Shown here piece by piece: positions 13,705 to 20,439 of a stretch of DNA of 30,166 nt. A program made the translations under genes and the position numbers. Within the stretch, counting starts at the first letter, position 1, and each line of letters begins with the position of its first letter. This stretch comes from Geobacter sp. UBA6169 (lineage in GTDB: Bacteria > Desulfobacterota > Desulfuromonadia > Geobacterales > Pseudopelobacteraceae), in assembly GCA_002422265.1 (NCBI GenBank), contig DIUB01000037.1, positions 1-30,166 on the forward strand, written 5' to 3'. The notes beneath the pieces were generated by a model. It was not told the origin of the DNA and did not search any database. It was given only the letters and a program-made list of their open reading frames with translations.

Positions 13705-14023
13705 TTTGCACCTCCTTGATTCTCTTACGTGCTATTTTTAGTTCCGGTTCCGGAGTTGCTGGCGTTTTCTTGATAAAGGCGTGCAGGATGATAATTCTCT
13801 GTCCTATCAGAAAGCAGTAAAACGCCCGTCCGATCCCTTCCCGCCCTTTTGGCCTTAATTCAAAAAGACCTTTGCCCATTGCTTTTGAATGGGGCATTTT
13901 CAGGTTTGGACCAAACTCGATCAGTAGCTCAACAAGCCTGGCGTAATCAGCGAGAATGCCATCAGGCCAAGATTCGATTTCAGCTTGAACACGAGAATGG
14001 AAATATTCGATAGAGAAGTTCAT
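13697..14023 (-). CDS. higB: HigB-like (RelE superfamily, Gp49-type) toxin
   Basis: A 108-residue toxin of the phage Gp49-like branch of RelE/HigB, expected to cut mRNA on the ribosome. It shows the typical ADYARLVELLIEFGPNLKMP, then FELRPKGREGIGRAFYCFL and IIILHAFIKKTPATPEPELK. The basic RPKGREGIGR segment carries the likely catalytic residues. The predicted -10 element sits only about 7 bases before the ATG and no ribosome site is visible, so the message could be leaderless. The next ATG is too far inside the gene to be the start. Confidence 0.92.
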   Translation of the reverse strand: MNFSIEYFHSRVQAEIESWPDGILADYARLVELLIEFGPNLKMPHSKAMGKGLFELRPKGREGIGRAFYCFLIGQRIIILHAFIKKTPATPEPELKIARKRIKEVQNA

Positions 14024-14029
14024 AGCTTA

Positions 14030-14058
14030 ATGTTAGCAAATATGCTAACTACTGTCAA
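14030..14058 (-). promoter_or_regulatory. higBA promoter with HigA operator
   Basis: On the minus strand a perfect TTGACA (14053-14058) and TAACAT (14030-14035) are 17 bases apart. The palindrome GTTAGCATATTTGCTAAC (14032-14049, 7-base arms) fills the spacer and enters the -10, so a bound HigA dimer would block polymerase. Confidence 0.75.
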
Positions 14059-14201
14059 TTCTATTAATCCGATGCATAGTTACATCAGGCGCAGCCTAAT
14101 CGCGTGATCAACGTCGCACCCCAAACAGGATTAGAATTCATAATTGACTGATATTATGAGAAAAAAGTATTGAGCCCTAGAGTCAATCGGCTTTCAGTTG
14201 C

Positions 14202-14235
14202 TAAAAATGGTCGATTTCATTATGAAATCGACCAT
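14202..14235 (-). terminator. Intrinsic terminator after tRNA-Arg
   Basis: A perfect palindrome with 14-base arms (ATGGTCGATTTCAT at 14207-14220 and its complement at 14222-14235) and a one-base centre is followed on the minus strand by ATTTTTAG. It lies 10 bases past the CCA end of the tRNA and closes the surE-to-tRNA transcript. Confidence 0.85.
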
Positions 14236-14245
14236 CATTGGTTTC

Positions 14246-14322
14246 TGGCGTCCCCGAGACGATTCGAACGTCCGACCCCTTCCTTAGGAGGGAAGTGCTC
14301 TATCCAGCTGAGCTACGGGGAC
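14246..14322 (-). tRNA. tRNA-Arg (anticodon CCU)
   Basis: A 77-base tRNA. On the minus strand it begins GTCCCCG and ends CGGGGACGCCA, giving a 7-bp acceptor stem and an encoded CCA. The D arm reads GCTCAGCTGGATAGAGC. The anticodon arm is CTTCC-CTCCTAA-GGAAG, so the anticodon is CCT and the codon read is AGG. The T arm has GTTCGAATC. It starts 17 bases after the apt stop with no promoter visible between, so it is probably processed from the apt message. Confidence 0.96.
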
Positions 14323-14339
14323 AGATTTTTCTTCTTTTA

Positions 14340-14855
14340 TCAGAACTGCAGCAATGAGTAAACCTTTCCTTCCGGCAACCGCTTGCGACCTTCAAGAAAG
14401 CAGAGCTCTGACATAAAACAACATTCAATAATATCTCCCTGGAGCTGTGTGACCATATCAACCACTGCTGCGGCAGTGCCGCCTGTGGCCAGCAGATCGT
14501 CTGCAATAAGGACTCGTTCACCGGGCTTAATGGCATCTTTATGGATCTCAAGTGTATCAGTGCCATACTCAAGTTCATAGGTTTTACTGAAAGTCTCGGA
14601 CGGTAGTTTACCTGGTTTGCGCACCAATACAACACCGGCACCGAGGCGGTAAGCCAGGGCTGAACCAATGATGAATCCGCGTGCCTCTACCCCCACGACC
14701 TTTTCTATCCGTTGGGCAATGTAGCGATTAGCTATTTGATCGATCATACCGGCAAACGATTTGGCGTCCTGCAGCAAAGTGGTGATGTCTTTAAAGATGA
14801 TACCTTTTTTAGGGAAATCTGGAATATCCCGGATGGTGCTTTTCAGATCGTTCAC
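14340..14855 (-). CDS. apt: Adenine phosphoribosyltransferase
   Basis: A 171-residue salvage enzyme that joins adenine to PRPP to give AMP. The PRPP-binding motif is VLIADDLLATGGTAAA, and the earlier VVGVEARGFIIGSALAYRL and FPKKGIIFKDITTLLQD blocks are standard for Apt. Length is normal. It lies 13 bases after the rpoS stop and ahead of the tRNA-Arg gene. The pairing of apt with rpoS is a chromosomal context only; no joint function is implied. Confidence 0.96.
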   Translation of the reverse strand: MNDLKSTIRDIPDFPKKGIIFKDITTLLQDAKSFAGMIDQIANRYIAQRIEKVVGVEARGFIIGSALAYRLGAGVVLVRKPGKLPSETFSKTYELEYGTDTLEIHKDAIKPGERVLIADDLLATGGTAAAVVDMVTQLQGDIIECCFMSELCFLEGRKRLPEGKVYSLLQF

Positions 14856-14868
14856 GGCAGGCGCTCCT

Positions 14869-15822
14869 TTAGTGTGTTGATTTGGTAAAACCTTTTAGTT
14901 TTTCCAGAGATTTAGCTTCTATTTGCCGTATCCGCTCACGGGTGACGCCAAAACTCTGGCCGATGGTGTCCAGGGTCTGCGGATCCTGGTCATCCAGACC
15001 AAAACGCAGGCCGAGTATAGTGCGTTCACTGTCGGTCAACTGATCTAAGTGATCAGACACCTGTTCATAGCGGTCGATGTTTTCGAGCAGATCTGACGGT
15101 GAGACCGCACTGACATCTTCAATGGTGTCAATAAGAAAGAAGTCGTTGCCATCACCGATGGGGGTGTCCATCGAGCAGGTCCGCTTGAGCAGGATCATCA
15201 GTCTGCGGATGTACATCGGTTTAATCTGCATGGCATCGGCCAGTTCCTGAACTGAAGGTTCACGATGCAGTTCTTGTGAAAGCTGGCGAGATACTTTAAG
15301 CATGCGACTTATATCGTCAGAAACATGTACCGGCAGCCTGATGGTTCTTGACTGGTTAATCAAGGCACGCTCAATGGATTGGCGGATCCACCAGGTAGCG
15401 TATGTCGAAAAACGACATTCTTTTGCTAATGAAAAGCGCTCCACTGCCTTGATCAGCCCAAGGTTTCCTTCCTCGATCAGGTCCAGAAATGGCAGGCCAC
15501 GGTTGAGATACCGTTTGGCGATTTTCACCACCAGACGGAGGTTAGCCTCAATCATGCCGTTGCGGGCGACCTTGTCCCCCTGTTCTACCCGTCTGGCCAG
15601 CTCCTTTTCTGCTTCAGCGGATAAGAGCGGGGTGCGCTGGATATCGCGCAGGTAGATCTTGACCGGATCGTCAAGCGGAATGGCCTCAACCAGTGCCGGC
15701 AGGTCATCGAGCTCTGCTGTTGGGTCTTCTTCAGCAATGGCTGCAAAATCAACTGGCGGCTCCAGATCGTCTTCAAGACCTGGAGCAAGAAAAGATCCCT
15801 GTGCTTCTTCTTCAAGCGGCAT
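14869..15822 (-). CDS. rpoS: RNA polymerase sigma factor RpoS
   Basis: A 317-residue sigma-70 family protein with regions 1.2 to 4.2 but no long region 1.1. Region 1.2 is DPVKIYLRDIQRTPLLS; region 2 has NLRLVVKIAKRYLNRGLPFLDLIEEGN and FSTYATWWIRQSIERALINQ; region 3 has LSQELHREPSVQELADAM; region 4 has TIGQSFGVTRERIRQIE. The short acidic N-terminal part and the surE-pcm neighbours favour the general-stress factor RpoS over RpoD or RpoH. A strong TAAGGAGGAGC site precedes the ATG. The gene begins 9 bases after pcm. The nlpD gene that often lies between pcm and rpoS is absent. Confidence 0.9.
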   Translation of the reverse strand: MPLEEEAQGSFLAPGLEDDLEPPVDFAAIAEEDPTAELDDLPALVEAIPLDDPVKIYLRDIQRTPLLSAEAEKELARRVEQGDKVARNGMIEANLRLVVKIAKRYLNRGLPFLDLIEEGNLGLIKAVERFSLAKECRFSTYATWWIRQSIERALINQSRTIRLPVHVSDDISRMLKVSRQLSQELHREPSVQELADAMQIKPMYIRRLMILLKRTCSMDTPIGDGNDFFLIDTIEDVSAVSPSDLLENIDRYEQVSDHLDQLTDSERTILGLRFGLDDQDPQTLDTIGQSFGVTRERIRQIEAKSLEKLKGFTKSTH

Positions 15823-15831
15823 AGCTCCTCC

Positions 15832-16485
15832 TTACTGCTCCTGCTGCCAGCCTTGCTGACCGATCAGCGGCACAAAACGGCATCCGACACTGGTTTCGTG
15901 CTGCAGCGAGCCGTCTTGGCCTTTGCGAATCCGCAGGAGCGCCTGGCTTGAGGCATCGCCCACCGGAATAACCAGCCTGCCGCCAGGGGCCAACTGTGTG
16001 ATCAGGGTTTCAGGTACGGCAGGAGCGCCGGCAGTGACCAGAATGGCATTGTATGGCGCCTCTTCCGGCCACCCCAGTGTGCCGTCACCCACCTTGATGT
16101 TGACGTTGAGCAGGTGCAGCGAATCAAGAACCTTGCGCGCCTGCATTGCCAGGGAGCGAATCCGCTCAACTGTGTAGATCCGCCGTGCCAGGCTGGCAAG
16201 GATGGCGGTCTGATAGCCGGAACCGGTGCCGATCTCCAACACATGCTCGTTGCCGGTCAGTTCAAGCTGGTCGGTCATCAGCGCCACCATATAGGGCTGT
16301 GAGATGGTCTGTTTTTCACCGATGGGCAGTGGACCGTCGCTGTAGGCCTGCGCAGCCATGGCTTCCTGCACAAACAGGTGCCGGGGAATTTTCTGCAGGG
16401 CGGCGATCAGGCGGGGGCTGGTAATACCCCGGTTGATGACCTGCTCTTGCACCATGCGCTTGCGAGAGATTTCAAACTGTTGCAA
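15832..16485 (-). CDS. pcm: Protein-L-isoaspartate O-methyltransferase
   Basis: A SAM-dependent enzyme that methylates damaged isoaspartyl residues and so starts their repair in ageing proteins. Characteristic blocks are LPIGEKQTISQPYMVALMT, the SAM site HVLEIGTGSGYQTAILA, and NAILVTAGAPAVPE near the end, followed by RLVIPVG. The start is uncertain: TTG at 16485 has GGAGAG 8 bases upstream and gives a family-like N-terminus (QQFEISRKRMVQEQVINRG); GTG at 16518 and ATG at 16455 are alternatives without clear ribosome sites. It follows surE and precedes rpoS, the classic surE-pcm-rpoS order. Confidence 0.93.
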   Translation of the reverse strand: MQQFEISRKRMVQEQVINRGITSPRLIAALQKIPRHLFVQEAMAAQAYSDGPLPIGEKQTISQPYMVALMTDQLELTGNEHVLEIGTGSGYQTAILASLARRIYTVERIRSLAMQARKVLDSLHLLNVNIKVGDGTLGWPEEAPYNAILVTAGAPAVPETLITQLAPGGRLVIPVGDASSQALLRIRKGQDGSLQHETSVGCRFVPLIGQQGWQQEQ

Positions 16486-16548
16486 AAGAGGCTCTCCGAC
16501 AGAAAGGATGGGCGGCACGATAGCAGAACCGCCGGTTTCTGTCCAGTA

Positions 16549-17295
16549 TCAGGCGATTTCCCAGCGCACAAGCGAGTCCATGGCGCGATGGTTGGTCAGA
16601 TCAAGGTGCAGGGGGGTCAGTGAGGAGTGGGCGTTACCCACGGCATTGAAGTCAGTGCCCTCGTCATCCAGAAAGCTGGGCTCTTCACTGCCGATCCAGT
16701 AATATTTGCGGCCACGGGGGTCGGTTTTGTCAACGATCTTGCCGACAAAAGAACGCTTGCCCTGACGGGTGATCTGCACCGGTTTGATCTGCTCAAACGG
16801 CAGATTGGGGATGTTCAGGTTGAGAAAGGTGTCGGCAGGCAACCCCTGCCGTACCATCTCACGCACCACCTGTACCGTCACCCGGGCTGCATCCGGAAAG
16901 TGATCCGTGGGGCCGTAGGTGGCCAGGGAGACCGCCAGTGACGGGATACCCATCAGGTTGGCCTCCATGGCTGCGGCCACTGTGCCGGAGTAGGTGATAT
17001 CATCCCCCATGTTGCCGCCGTGGTTGATACCGGAGACCACCAGGTCAGGCGGCGTTTCAAGCAGGCTGTGGATCCCCATGTTGACGCAGTCGGTAGGGGT
17101 GCCGTCAACGGCATACCAGTCGGGCCGCAGTTCAAACACGCGTAACGGTGAGTGCAGGGTCAGCGAGTGTCCGGCTGCGCTGCGCTCTCGGTCAGGCGCC
17201 ACCACTGTTACCTGACCCAGCCCGGTCAGTGCCTCTGCCAGGGCCTTGATGCCCGGAGCGCCGATACCATCGTCGTTTGTTACCAGAATCCGCAT
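16549..17295 (-). CDS. surE: 5'/3'-nucleotidase SurE
   Basis: A 248-residue survival protein that removes phosphate from nucleoside 5'- and 3'-monophosphates. The metal site is in ILVTNDDGIGAPG (D8, D9), with S39 in APDRERSAAGHSLT and the SGINHGGNMGDDITYSGTV loop. The end (SSLTPLHLDLTNHRAM) is typical. It is the first gene of the stress cluster; AAAGG stands about 10 bases before the ATG. It diverges from the quinone oxidoreductase gene, with 162 bases between the two starts. Confidence 0.96.
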   Translation of the reverse strand: MRILVTNDDGIGAPGIKALAEALTGLGQVTVVAPDRERSAAGHSLTLHSPLRVFELRPDWYAVDGTPTDCVNMGIHSLLETPPDLVVSGINHGGNMGDDITYSGTVAAAMEANLMGIPSLAVSLATYGPTDHFPDAARVTVQVVREMVRQGLPADTFLNLNIPNLPFEQIKPVQITRQGKRSFVGKIVDKTDPRGRKYYWIGSEEPSFLDDEGTDFNAVGNAHSSLTPLHLDLTNHRAMDSLVRWEIA

Positions 17296-17457
17296 GAAAG
17301 TGGTGCCTTTCTTGTGTTTACATGAGGTCTGGTTATGGCAGAAAAGTCCACTGAAATCAAGGCATCAGCAGTAGCTTTTTGTTTACAAACCAGTGCTGAA
17401 CGGGTAGATTGCCTGCTCTGGATTTCAAAACGGCATCTCATTTAAGGAGGATATAGT

Positions 17458-18444
17458 ATGAAAGCAGTACTGATGGATGGTTTTGGCGGGGTTGAGGTAC
17501 TGAAGGTGGGTGAAGTGGATCAGCCGGTTCCGGCTGAAGGGCAGGTACTGGTAAAGGTTATGGCAACCACCATCAACCGCCCTGACCTGGTGCAGCGAGA
17601 AGGCAAGTATCCACCCCCTCCCGGTGATTCGGAGATTCTGGGCCTTGAGGTGGCCGGCACCATTGAGGCATTGGGACCAGGTGTTGAAGGGTGGCAGGTG
17701 GGGCAACGGGTTATGTCGTTGGTAGGTGGCGGAGCCTGTGCCGAGTATGCCGTGGCCTATGCCAGCCATCTGATGCCGATTCCGGAGAGCATGTCCTTTG
17801 AAGAGGCGGCTTGCGTCTGTGAATCTTACATAACGGCATTTTCCAATCTGTTTATGATTGGCGGGCTGAAAGACAAGAATACGGTTATCATCCACGGCGG
17901 CGGCGGCGGGGTTAACATGGCTGGTGTTCAGCTCTGCAAGGCCCTGGTACCTGAAACCAAAATCATTGTTACGGCCCACCCCAGCAAGATTGAGCGGGTA
18001 CAGGGGATGGGGGTTGATCTGGTGGTTGATTTTACCACGACACCTGATTTCTCCGAGGCGGTCAAGGAGTTCACTAACAAAAAAGGGGTGGACGTGATTC
18101 TGGACCATGTCGGTGCCAAGTATCTGGCTCCGAATATGGCCTCGCTCGGTTATGCCGGCCGCCTGGTAATCATCGGTATCATCAGCGGTATCAAGGCCGA
18201 GCTGAACCTGGCCCTGATGATGGTCAAGCGTCAGCAGATCATCGGCAGTGTGCTGCGTTCCCGGCCGGTCAAGGATAAGGCGGCCATTGTGGCCGAGTTC
18301 ACCAAAACCGCCCTGCCCAGGTTTGCTGACCGAACCATTGTACCGATCATCGAGAAGGTCTTCTCAATCGACGAGATTGTGGAGGCGCACCGGATGATGG
18401 AGGAGGATCGGCATTTCGGCAAGATCGTGTTGAAGATCCAGTAA
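17458..18444 (+). CDS. NAD(P)H:quinone oxidoreductase, zinc-free MDR family
   Basis: A 328-residue medium-chain dehydrogenase of the PIG3/QOR kind. The N-terminal GroES-like domain has NRPDLVQREGKYPPPPG and ILGLEVAGTIEALGPGVEGW. The Rossmann domain (about 130-275) has VIIHGGGGGVNMAGVQL in place of the usual GxxGxVG, so the nucleotide turn is slightly altered. The Cys/His zinc ligands of alcohol dehydrogenases are absent. A perfect AAGGAGG site precedes the ATG. The gene stands alone; a repeat element follows it. The natural substrate is unknown. Confidence 0.9.
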   Translation: MKAVLMDGFGGVEVLKVGEVDQPVPAEGQVLVKVMATTINRPDLVQREGKYPPPPGDSEILGLEVAGTIEALGPGVEGWQVGQRVMSLVGGGACAEYAVAYASHLMPIPESMSFEEAACVCESYITAFSNLFMIGGLKDKNTVIIHGGGGGVNMAGVQLCKALVPETKIIVTAHPSKIERVQGMGVDLVVDFTTTPDFSEAVKEFTNKKGVDVILDHVGAKYLAPNMASLGYAGRLVIIGIISGIKAELNLALMMVKRQQIIGSVLRSRPVKDKAAIVAEFTKTALPRFADRTIVPIIEKVFSIDEIVEAHRMMEEDRHFGKIVLKIQ

Positions 18445-18455
18445 ATCAAAGACAC

Positions 18456-18616
18456 CAGCACGCGGATGACGCAGATTTTTGCGGATGTCCGCAGATCTTT
18501 TTTTTAATAGCCCTTTTCTTGTTTCAGGATGTTTTCAGGTTGTCGATTGTTTTCTGTTTCAGAGCTGTTGAGTGATTATTATCAGCATTAATCAGCGTAA
18601 TCCGCGTAATCCGCGG
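18456..18616. repeat. CGCGGAT-type intergenic repeat (two facing arms)
   Basis: The left arm (18456-18493) reads CAGCACGCGGATGACGCAG and on to GCGGATGTCCGC. The right arm (18581-18616) reads ATCAGCGTAATCCGCGTAAT then CCGCGG. The arms are imperfect complements with the motif GCGGATTAC repeated, so the RNA can fold into a long stem. A related element lies at 20336-20429. Confidence 0.65.
18480..18505 (+). terminator. Possible intrinsic terminator after the quinone oxidoreductase
   Basis: TGCGG pairs with CCGCA around an ATGT loop, followed after five bases by eight T residues. The stem is only 5 bp, so efficiency is uncertain. It lies inside the left arm of the CGCGGAT repeat. Confidence 0.4.
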
Positions 18617-18636
18617 TCTCTTATCATGGATGTATC

Positions 18637-19161
18637 ATGGCCCAACCGCTGGAGAACTATCACCGCCTGCTGCGCAAGGTGGATCAACTCTGTGAGGGTA
18701 TCACCACGTTGCTGGGTGATGCCCTCACCTGTCATGCCGGTTGTTCTTCCTGTTGTGTCAGTATCTCGGTCTTTCCGGTTGAGGCCGCTGCCCTGCTTGA
18801 GGCGGCCGGGCAGTTGTCGCCGGAGCAGTATCGCCTTTTGAAAGAGCGCCTGGCCCAGCCGCATGCTGATGAACAGTGTCCCCTGCTGTCTGACGACCGC
18901 TGCTTGCTGTATCAGGCCCGACCGATCATCTGCCGTACCCACGGACTTCCGATTCTGCTGACCGATGATGGCGGTCAGCGCAGAGTGGATGTCTGCCCAC
19001 ATAACTGCAAAGAGATTGAAACGTTGCCGGGTGAGGCACTGATCGATCTTGAGCGCCTGAATGCGCTGCTGGTCTCCGTTAATGTACTGTACCTGCGTGA
19101 GTTTGGTATCAAGCTGCCGGAACGGATTAAAATTTGCAGTCTGAAAGAGATGCTGCCGTGA
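18637..19161 (+). CDS. YkgJ-family cysteine-cluster protein
   Basis: A 174-residue protein with the YkgJ (UPF0153) pattern of conserved cysteines: CHAGCSSCC near residue 32, CPLLSDDRCLLYQARPIICR in the middle, and VDVCPHNC later. The cysteines probably hold zinc or an Fe-S cluster. The biochemical role of the family is not settled. The start of the downstream methyltransferase overlaps its stop by 4 bases (GTGA), so the two are one operon. Confidence 0.85.
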   Translation: MAQPLENYHRLLRKVDQLCEGITTLLGDALTCHAGCSSCCVSISVFPVEAAALLEAAGQLSPEQYRLLKERLAQPHADEQCPLLSDDRCLLYQARPIICRTHGLPILLTDDGGQRRVDVCPHNCKEIETLPGEALIDLERLNALLVSVNVLYLREFGIKLPERIKICSLKEMLP

Positions 19162-20333
19162 TCAAGATTTTTCTGAAAAAGAATGAAGACCGTCGCATCC
19201 GTTCCGGACACCCCTGGGTGTTCAGCAATGAGATCAGCCGGATTGAGGGTGACCATGATCCAGGAGCGGCCTGTGAGTTGTACGACCTGTCCGGCGGTTT
19301 ATTGGGTACCGGCTACCATAACCCCCGTTCGCTTATTGCGGTTCGTCTGCTGTCAAGGCAGCAGGAATCAATCAACACCGTAGATTTTTTTGAACAGCGG
19401 ATCGCTGCAGCCCTTGCCCATCGCCGCAGCATCTATCCGCAGCTTGACAGCTACCGGCTGGTGTATGGTGAGAGTGACCACCTGCCCGGTCTGGTGGTGG
19501 ATAAATACGGTGACTACCTCTCGGTGCAGCTGCTCTCTGCCGGTATGGACCGGCGGCGTGGTCTGATCCTGGAGGCATTGCAACGGCTGCTTGCCCCAAG
19601 GGGAATCATTGCCCGTAATGATGTGGCGGTCCGTACCATGGAGGGCCTGACCGAAGGGGTAGAGCTGTTGGCCGGCGAGGTACCGCAGACGGTCACCATG
19701 CAGGAAAACGGGCTGAACTTTGAGGTGGATCTGTGGCAGGGGCAGAAGACCGGCGGTTTTCTTGACCAAAAGGAAAACCACCGGTTGCTGCAGCATATCG
19801 CCAAGGACAAGGAGGTGCTGGATTGCTTCTGCTACAGCGGCAGCTGGGCGGCCCATGCCGGTTTCTTTGGGGCCCGGTCGGTGCTGGGGCTGGATATTTC
19901 TGCCAAGGCGGTTGCGCTGGCAAAACGGAACGCTGCACGTAATGGCCTGACAGATCGGGTCCGTTTTGAGGAGTGCGATGCCTTTGACCGCCTGCGTTCA
20001 CTCAAGCTGGAGGGGCGCAGCTTCGGGGTGGTGGTGCTGGATCCGCCGGCCTTTGTTAAAAACCGTAAAGCCATAGCCGAAGCCACCAAAGGTTACATCA
20101 CCATCAACCGTCGTGCCCTGGAGCTGCTGGAGCCGGGCGGCTATCTGATCACCTGCTCCTGTTCCTACCACATGGGGCGTGAGCCGTTCCGCGAGATGCT
20201 GGAGGTTGCCGGTCGCCAGGCCAAGCGAGAGGTGCGCCTTATTACCTGCCGCTCACAGGCGCCGGATCATCCGGTACTGCTCTCCTTTCCTGAATCCGAG
20301 TACCTCAAGTGCGTGGTGCTGCAGGCGGTTTAG
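19158..20333 (+). CDS. RlmI-like class I SAM-dependent rRNA methyltransferase
   Basis: A 391-residue methyltransferase, related to RlmI (m5C1962 of 23S rRNA). It starts with a PUA-like RNA-binding domain (RRIRSGHPWVFSNEI), passes through a central domain (DHLPGLVVDKYGDYLSVQL), then has QKTGGFLDQKENHRLLQ and the SAM motif VLDCFCYSGSWAAHA. The catalytic loop is VVLDPPAFVKN with Cys in ITCSCSYHM. I prefer the GTG at 19158, which overlaps the previous stop, to a TTG at 19134 that would add eight residues unlike the family. The exact target base is not proven. Confidence 0.9.
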   Translation: MIKIFLKKNEDRRIRSGHPWVFSNEISRIEGDHDPGAACELYDLSGGLLGTGYHNPRSLIAVRLLSRQQESINTVDFFEQRIAAALAHRRSIYPQLDSYRLVYGESDHLPGLVVDKYGDYLSVQLLSAGMDRRRGLILEALQRLLAPRGIIARNDVAVRTMEGLTEGVELLAGEVPQTVTMQENGLNFEVDLWQGQKTGGFLDQKENHRLLQHIAKDKEVLDCFCYSGSWAAHAGFFGARSVLGLDISAKAVALAKRNAARNGLTDRVRFEECDAFDRLRSLKLEGRSFGVVVLDPPAFVKNRKAIAEATKGYITINRRALELLEPGGYLITCSCSYHMGREPFREMLEVAGRQAKREVRLITCRSQAPDHPVLLSFPESEYLKCVVLQAV

Positions 20334-20335
20334 AC

Positions 20336-20429
20336 ATAGCACGCGGATGACGCGGATTGAGCTGATTGACGCGGATTAAACTGCTGTACCCGCGTAAATC
20401 CGCCAAAATCCGTGCCATCCGCGTGCTAT
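20336..20429. repeat. CGCGGAT-type inverted repeat between convergent genes
   Basis: ATAGCACGCGGATG (20336-20349) is exactly complementary to CATCCGCGTGCTAT (20416-20429). Inner segments such as ACGCGGATT and AATCCG also pair imperfectly. It fills the gap between the convergent rRNA methyltransferase and MuiA-like genes and may serve as a two-way transcript end. It is of the same family as the element at 18456-18616. Confidence 0.8.
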
Positions 20430-20439
20430 TGCTCTGCTC

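Noticed and set aside
14246..14322. tRNA-Arg as an integration site for the region to its left
   Set aside because: I found no second copy of the tRNA 3' end, no integrase gene and no attachment-like repeat in the window.
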